Shown here: in pieces, positions 7,413 to 11,398 of the stretch
Layout: each line of letters begins with the position of its first letter
Position numbering within the stretch: the stretch's first letter is position 1
Assembly: GCA_051883075.1 (NCBI GenBank)
Contig: JBJETA010000102.1
Coordinates: forward strand, 1-11,398
Direction: 5' to 3'
From: Aminipila sp051883075
GTDB taxonomy: Bacteria > Bacillota > Clostridia > Peptostreptococcales > Anaerovoracaceae
DNA length: 11,398 bases
Made by a program: the position numbers and the translations under genes
Notes under the pieces: generated by a model
What the model saw: only the letters and a program-made list of their open reading frames with translations
What the model was told of the DNA's origin: nothing
Database searches by the model: none

Positions 7413-7441
7413 GAATATGAAAAAATCCCCTTTCATATACT
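7413..7441 (+). promoter_or_regulatory. Sigma-E-like mother-cell promoter of spoIVA
   Basis: GAATATG (7413-7419), a 14-base spacer and CATATACT (7434-7441) match the sporulation sigma-E pattern (about KMATATT, 13-15 bases, CATACAnT as I recall it) at all but one position in each box. In Bacillus spoIVA is a sigma-E gene, which supports the reading. The start point should fall near 7447-7450, within the hairpin loop. Confidence 0.6.
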
Positions 7442-7474
7442 GTATCATCAGTATCGTACGGAAGGGGTATTTTT
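7420..7474 (+). terminator. Two-part hairpin ending the operon and covering the spoIVA ribosome binding site
   Basis: The outer stem pairs AAAAATCCCCTT (7421-7432) with AAGGGGTATTTTT (7462-7474), with one bulged T (7468). Inside it, ATACTG (7437-7442) pairs with CAGTAT (7449-7454) around a 6-base loop. The GC stem followed by TATTTTT is a plausible terminator for the aminotransferase, and the A-rich left side would make it work in both directions. The AAGGGG of the right arm is also the Shine-Dalgarno of spoIVA, 7 bases before its ATG. Confidence 0.75.
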
Positions 7475-8953
7475 ATGGAGAAATTGGATATATACGAGAG
7501 CATTTGTGAAAGAACGCAGGGCGATATTTATGTGGGAGTGGTGGGACCGGTAAGGACGGGGAAATCTTCTTTTATAAAAAGATTTATGGATTTGATGGTA
7601 GTTCCGAACATTGAAAACGAACACGTCAGAGAGAGAATTCTTGATGAGCTGCCCCAGAGCGGCTCGGGACGTACGGTTACAACAACAGAGCCTAAATTTG
7701 TACCGGCAGAAGCGGTTTTTTTCAGCATGGCTGAAAATATAAATTTCAGTCTCAGGATGGTGGACTGTGTGGGATATATGGTTCCTGAAGCTCTGGGGCA
7801 TATAGAAGACGGAAAAAGCAGGATGGTAATGACGCCATGGAGTGAAGAGCCCATGCCTTTTGAGGAAGCGGCGGAAACAGGTACAAGAAAGGTTATAACA
7901 GACCATTCCACCATAGGACTTGTTGTTACCACAGACGGAAGCATAGGAAGCATAAGCAGGGATGCGTACATTTCCGCAGAAGAAAGGGTTATTGATGAAC
8001 TCAGGGAACTGAATAAGCCCTTTGCTGTAATTGTAAATGCCGTAGACCCTCAAAGCGATTCGGCAAAACATACTGTTGAGTACATAGAAGAAAAATACGG
8101 TATAGGTGCAAGGGCGGTAAACTGTCTGAAAATGAACGAGGAAGAAGTACAGGAAATACTTCTTGAGGCGCTGATGCAGTTTCCGGCTTCGCAGATTAAT
8201 TTTTATTTTCCGGGATTTGTAGAGGGATTGAACAAGGAGCATTGGATAAAAGCGGGTATTATCAGAAGCATAAGAGAGTGGATTGATGATGTCGACAATA
8301 TCAGGCAGATAAGAAAAACTATAGGCGGACTGCGTGACGGACGGATTGTTTCGGACATAAACATTTCCAACATGGATTTAGGTACGGGAAATATTGATGT
8401 GGATGTGGAAATGGCAGGAGGTCTGTTTTATCAGGTTGTGGCAGAGCTGATGGAGCAGCCGGTAAAAAATGACTGTGAGTTTTTTGAACTGCTGAAGGAT
8501 TTTGCTGCCTCAAAAAAGGCATATGACAAGCTTAAGGATGCCATGGCACAGGTTGAAAAGGACGGATACGGTATAGTTCAGCCTAAGCTTTCGGAAATGG
8601 TTCTTGAAGAACCTGAGGTCTTCAGGCAGGGCAGCAAATACGGTGTATGCCTGAGGGCAAAAGCACCAAGCCTGCATATCATAAGAACGGACATTACCAC
8701 GGAGGTATCTCCCGTTGTCGGTACGGAAAAACAGTCGGAGGATCTTGCAAAGCATCTGATGGAAGAGTTTGAAAAAGAACCTGAAAAAATCTGGGAAACA
8801 AATATTTTCGGAAAGTCGGTTTACGAGATGGTAACCGAGCAAATGGAAAATAAATTGTCGAACGTACCTGACAACATACGGTATAAAGTGCAGAAATCGC
8901 TTCAGAAAATCAGTGATGAGGGTAAGGACTATTTCATCTGCATTATTTTATGA
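7475..8953 (+). CDS. spoIVA: Stage IV sporulation protein A (spore coat morphogenetic ATPase)
   Basis: SpoIVA is made in the mother cell, coats the forespore surface and polymerises using ATP to form the base on which the spore coat is built; it is also needed for cortex formation. The 492-residue product has the same length as Bacillus subtilis SpoIVA as I recall it, and aligns from end to end. The N-terminal TRAFAC-like ATPase domain has Walker A GPVRTGKSS with Lys30, sensor threonines Thr70/Thr71 in TTTEPKFVP, and Walker B Asp97 in VDCVGY. These are the same numbers as in the Bacillus protein. Further matches are MTPWSEEPMPFEEAAE and HSTIGLVVTTDGSIG. The C-terminus ends in the short hydrophobic tail CIIL, comparable to the membrane-anchor-binding tail of Bacillus. 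The ATG at 7475 is preceded by AAGGGG. No convincing terminator follows. Confidence 0.97.
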   Translation: MEKLDIYESICERTQGDIYVGVVGPVRTGKSSFIKRFMDLMVVPNIENEHVRERILDELPQSGSGRTVTTTEPKFVPAEAVFFSMAENINFSLRMVDCVGYMVPEALGHIEDGKSRMVMTPWSEEPMPFEEAAETGTRKVITDHSTIGLVVTTDGSIGSISRDAYISAEERVIDELRELNKPFAVIVNAVDPQSDSAKHTVEYIEEKYGIGARAVNCLKMNEEEVQEILLEALMQFPASQINFYFPGFVEGLNKEHWIKAGIIRSIREWIDDVDNIRQIRKTIGGLRDGRIVSDINISNMDLGTGNIDVDVEMAGGLFYQVVAELMEQPVKNDCEFFELLKDFAASKKAYDKLKDAMAQVEKDGYGIVQPKLSEMVLEEPEVFRQGSKYGVCLRAKAPSLHIIRTDITTEVSPVVGTEKQSEDLAKHLMEEFEKEPEKIWETNIFGKSVYEMVTEQMENKLSNVPDNIRYKVQKSLQKISDEGKDYFICIIL

Positions 8954-8972
8954 TTTGTATGGGTGCGGACAG

Positions 8973-9004
8973 GACCGGCATACAGACATAAACTGACCGG
9001 TATA
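8973..9004 (+). repeat. Imperfect direct repeat upstream of the cheW-like promoter
   Basis: GACCGGCATA (8973-8982) and GACCGGTATA (8995-9004) differ at one base and start 22 bases apart, about two helical turns. They end 18 bases before the -35 box of the promoter at 9022-9050. TATGGGT also occurs on each side (8958-8964 and 9005-9011). This could be an activator site, but it may be chance. Confidence 0.3.
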
Positions 9005-9021
9005 TATGGGTATAATTCTTG

Positions 9022-9050
9022 TTGAAAAAATTCTGAATATGTCGTATAAT
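9022..9050 (+). promoter_or_regulatory. Sigma-A promoter of the CheW-CZB gene
   Basis: TTGAAA (9022-9027), a 17-base spacer and TATAAT (9045-9050) lie about 70 bases before the start codon. Together with the terminator after the gene, this makes it a single-gene unit. Confidence 0.75.
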
Positions 9051-9122
9051 TTATACTAAGTATCAGTTTATTGTAAGAATATGTTATCTGAACATTTTTT
9101 CAGAAAATATAAGGAGTATGAT

Positions 9123-9956
9123 ATGAGTACAGACACTGTAAACAAAGATATTGAACAGAATGTAGCAAATGATGACCGTGCTTGGCTTATACTGAAAGTA
9201 AGAGATCAGCATTATGCTGTAAGCTGCCAGGATGTACTTAGCATTATGATTGCAGATATGGAGGTGACTCCTGTATCCGGGTATTCGGGAGAAGTAAAAG
9301 GTGTCATGGATTTCAGGGGTTCGGTTATTCCTGTTATGGAACTCAGAAACGTTCTGGGGGAGATTGGATTTGATGAAGAACATCAGGAATTCATATACAT
9401 GATGGAAGAACGTAAGGAGGACCATAGAAACTGGGTAAATGAACTTGTCAGATGCACCACCTGCGGAGAACGTTTTACTTTGGCAAAGGATCCTCACCAG
9501 TGCAAGTTCGGAAAGTGGTATGACAATTTCAAGCCTTCGAATCAGGCGGTAGCTTTTGACCTGAGGAAGATTGAAGAACCACATAGGCTTCTGCATGAAA
9601 CGGCACAGTTGATAGAAGATAGTATGAAGCTTCCGGAAGGAGAAAGGGAAACCCAGATTAACAATCTTCTTGCAAAAGCCGAAAAGGAGTATATGAAAAA
9701 GGTTCTGGCGCTTCTTGATGACCTGAAAGAAATTTATAAAAGCGGATTCAGAGAGATGTGCATTGTTTTGTCAAACGAGGAAGGTAAGATGTTGGCGCTT
9801 CTTGTTGATGAGGTTAAATCGGTTGATATTCTCAGAACAGTCAATTCACAGGATTTGTTTGATGCTTCCGTAATTGACCATGTTGCAAGGTCTTCAAATT
9901 TCCAGGGTGAAGTCTTTGTACTTGACAGGGATGCTCTTTTCAGGAGACTTTTTTAA
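9123..9956 (+). CDS. CheW-like chemotaxis coupling protein with inserted CZB zinc-binding domain
   Basis: CheW proteins join chemoreceptors to the CheA kinase. In this 277-residue protein the CheW fold is split. Residues about 19-95 are the first half (AWLILKVRDQHYAVSCQDV, then GVMDFRGSVIPVMELRNVLG). Residues about 208-277 are the second half (FREMCIVLSNEEGKMLALLVDEVKSV, ending FVLDRDALFRRLF). Between them lies a helical segment with chemoreceptor-zinc-binding (CZB) features: His101 in HRNWV, Cys127 in CKFGKWYD, and His154/His158 in PHRLLHET. The Cys-His and His-His spacings (27 and 4) equal those I recall for DgcZ. Such domains sense zinc or oxidants. An additional CxxC (Cys111, Cys114) is present. 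The start is the ATG at 9123, served by AAGGAG at 9111-9116; an ATG at 9081 has no such site. No CheA, receptor or flagellar gene is nearby, so its partner is unknown. Confidence 0.87.
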   Translation: MSTDTVNKDIEQNVANDDRAWLILKVRDQHYAVSCQDVLSIMIADMEVTPVSGYSGEVKGVMDFRGSVIPVMELRNVLGEIGFDEEHQEFIYMMEERKEDHRNWVNELVRCTTCGERFTLAKDPHQCKFGKWYDNFKPSNQAVAFDLRKIEEPHRLLHETAQLIEDSMKLPEGERETQINNLLAKAEKEYMKKVLALLDDLKEIYKSGFREMCIVLSNEEGKMLALLVDEVKSVDILRTVNSQDLFDASVIDHVARSSNFQGEVFVLDRDALFRRLF

Positions 9957-9992
9957 AAAAATTATATATTGAATTTTGTTTATTTGTATGTG

Positions 9993-10023
9993 AACCCGCC
10001 GCGGGATTAACGCGGCGGGTTTT
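9993..10023 (+). terminator. Strong intrinsic terminator after the CheW-CZB gene
   Basis: An 11-base-pair perfect stem, AACCCGCCGCG (9993-10003) with CGCGGCGGGTT (10011-10021), closes a 7-base loop (GGATTAA) and runs into TTTT. It lies 36 bases after the stop codon. Confidence 0.95.
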
Positions 10024-10045
10024 AAGATTTTATATGCCAATATTC

Positions 10046-10074
10046 TTTACGAATAATTTAAAAATTGATATAAT
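10046..10074 (+). promoter_or_regulatory. Promoter of the lipoprotein gene, extended -10
   Basis: TTTACG (10046-10051), 17 bases, then TATAAT (10069-10074) preceded by TG one base upstream (TGATATAAT), an extended -10 that would compensate for the weaker -35. Another TATAAT at 10086-10091 has no good -35 box. Confidence 0.65.
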
Positions 10075-10110
10075 ATACATTGGCTTATAATATAAAAAAA
10101 GGATAGTAAA

Positions 10111-11398
10111 ATGTGTATTAGCGAAAGACTGAAAGGATTTAAAAAAATAAAATCAGCTGCTGCGGCGGTTGGTATTATGTTTCTGGCTGCAGTGATGCTT
10201 ACGGGATGTTCTGAGGCAGAGGCAGACGGAATAAACAGTATTATAAAAACAGATGACAGCCGTTATAAAATCGAAACCGAAGCAGACGGCTCGCTTCTGA
10301 TAAGGCTTCCGGAAGGAAGGCCGCGGGTCCCTCAGCTTCAATGTGAAGGAGCTGAAATAACCCAGGCATTTTTTTCCGACGGATACAGAGATGCTATAGC
10401 AAGAGTTACTGTAGGAGACAAATTTTATGCAATACGATTTACAAAGGATGCTTCTTTGGGATTTGAACTGCAGTATGATGACAGATATAAATTTATTCCC
10501 AAAACTATTCTGGCAACAAGCTTTACAAGCAGCAATCCTGATGTTGCACAGGTTGATAATCTGGGAAATATAAAAATAGTAGGTGTAAGCGATGACGGTG
10601 CGGTCATTACCGCGTCTGACGGGACAAAAGAAGAAAGACTTGTTATTACGAGAACCATAAGGGCACCGTTAAGCATATATCTTATGACGGGACAGAGCAA
10701 TGCCTCATACTATTATGCGGAACCGGAGCTGGCGACCATGACTAAACCGGGAACCGCATACCACTACAGTGAGCTTGTAGGCGGAGTCCAGATTTGCCCT
10801 ATGAACAATGAAGACGGAACCATGGCAAGAGGAAATATTGAAGCGGCCCTTGCTAAAAATCTGTATGACATGACGGGTGAAAAGGTACTGCTTGTAAATG
10901 CGGGTCTGAGCGGACGAATGATGTACTCCTTTGTACCTATACAGGGAGAGTCGTATAAATACATAAACAACGTATGGCAGGTTATAAAAAGATACATATA
11001 TGATGACGAGTTTCAGCAGAAATATGAAACGCGTTTAAGAAGCTATATATGGGCACAGGGTGAATCTGACGGAGACACTGATGTCGGTTCATATAAAAAT
11101 GACTACCTGAAGCTTCATGAAATGCTGAAAAGCCGGGACTTTGGCTTTGAATACGGTTTTATCATAAAGGTAAGACCTATGTACACAAATGCGGCAGAAG
11201 CTCAGGAGCAGCTTGTGGCTGAAAATGAAGACATAGCTATGGCGACAAGGTCTTCTGAACATTTTTCGGTCGAAAACGGAAAAATGAGATTTGATGATTT
11301 ACATTATTCGCAGATAGGCGACAACCTACTGGGGGAAGAAACGGCAAAATCCATTGCAAAGGCATATAGCGACGGCATAGGTTCCGTAAGCGGAAATT
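10111..11398 (+). CDS. Lipoprotein with Big2-like segment and SGNH/sialate-O-acetylesterase-type domain, 3' end missing
   Basis: The frame is open from ATG 10111 to the window edge (429 codons, no stop), with an AAAGGA-like site upstream. The N-terminus has basic residues, a hydrophobic run and the lipobox LTGC with Cys33, so it should be a lipid-anchored exported protein. Residues about 110-185 resemble a bacterial Ig-like Big2 repeat (SSNPDVAQVDNLGNIKIVG). The catalytic part follows: TGQSNA with presumed nucleophile Ser196, WAQGESD (314-320), and a DxxH pair, Asp395/His398, in DDLHYSQIG. This order fits SGNH hydrolases of the sialate O-acetylesterase/acetylxylan esterase group, which remove acetyl groups from sugars. 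The actual substrate (host glycan, plant polysaccharide or the cell's own wall) cannot be told. The domain seems nearly complete at the window end. It is flanked by its own promoter and no linked sugar genes are visible. Confidence 0.83.
   Translation, partial: MCISERLKGFKKIKSAAAAVGIMFLAAVMLTGCSEAEADGINSIIKTDDSRYKIETEADGSLLIRLPEGRPRVPQLQCEGAEITQAFFSDGYRDAIARVTVGDKFYAIRFTKDASLGFELQYDDRYKFIPKTILATSFTSSNPDVAQVDNLGNIKIVGVSDDGAVITASDGTKEERLVITRTIRAPLSIYLMTGQSNASYYYAEPELATMTKPGTAYHYSELVGGVQICPMNNEDGTMARGNIEAALAKNLYDMTGEKVLLVNAGLSGRMMYSFVPIQGESYKYINNVWQVIKRYIYDDEFQQKYETRLRSYIWAQGESDGDTDVGSYKNDYLKLHEMLKSRDFGFEYGFIIKVRPMYTNAAEAQEQLVAENEDIAMATRSSEHFSVENGKMRFDDLHYSQIGDNLLGEETAKSIAKAYSDGIGSVSGN

Noticed and set aside
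8974..9001. ACCGG...CCGGT inverted pair as a spoIVA terminator
   Set aside because: The stem would be only 5 base pairs with a long loop and no T tract after it.
9081..9122. Longer CheW-CZB start adding 14 residues
   Set aside because: No Shine-Dalgarno precedes 9081, whereas AAGGAG lies 6 bases before the ATG at 9123, and the extra residues match nothing in the CheW fold.
10425..10997. Minus-strand open frames at the right end
   Set aside because: They are antisense to the continuous lipoprotein frame that runs from 10111 to the window edge with lipobox and SGNH motifs.

Overview
The window reads as chromosome from a spore-forming anaerobic member of the Bacillota, most likely class Clostridia. 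SpoIVA (a spore-coat ATPase) points to endospore formation. Butyrate kinase points to fermentation. AGGAGG-type ribosome binding sites, moderate-to-low G+C and consensus TTGACA/TATAAT promoters fit the same group. All genes lie on the + strand. Genus cannot be decided from this sequence alone.

Layout. (1) 2-2793: the 3' part of der, then plsY and gpsA, tightly packed: a ribosome-assembly GTPase followed by two glycerol-3-phosphate enzymes of phospholipid synthesis, ending in a hairpin terminator. (2) 2861-3626: a hicA-hicB toxin-antitoxin module with its own promoters and operator-like repeats, more A+T-rich than its surroundings. It is bracketed by two identical 29-base copies of the terminator. 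(3) 3694-7410: a promoter, then miaB (TTG start), butyrate kinase (overlapping miaB by 11 bases) and a PLP aminotransferase, which look like one operon. (4) 7413-8953: spoIVA, preceded by a sigma-E-like promoter buried in a hairpin that also ends the previous operon and covers the spoIVA ribosome binding site. (5) 9022-10023: a free-standing CheW-like protein with a CZB zinc-binding domain spliced into the middle of the CheW fold, with its own promoter and a strong terminator. (6) 10046-11398: a lipoprotein with a Big2-like segment and an SGNH/sialate-O-acetylesterase-type catalytic domain, cut by the window end.

How they fit together. The der/gpsA/spoIVA neighbourhood is familiar from Bacillus. 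Here hicAB, miaB, buk and the aminotransferase sit between gpsA and spoIVA. The most interesting points are the hairpin-promoter arrangement before spoIVA, the terminator-bracketed hicAB module, and the CheW-CZB fusion with an extra CxxC. I found no wholly unknown multi-gene system, no CRISPR array, no RNA gene and no transposase. No gene-free stretch exceeds 200 bases; the gaps at 2794-2984, 3627-3753, 8954-9122 and 9957-10110 are described under their promoters and terminators.
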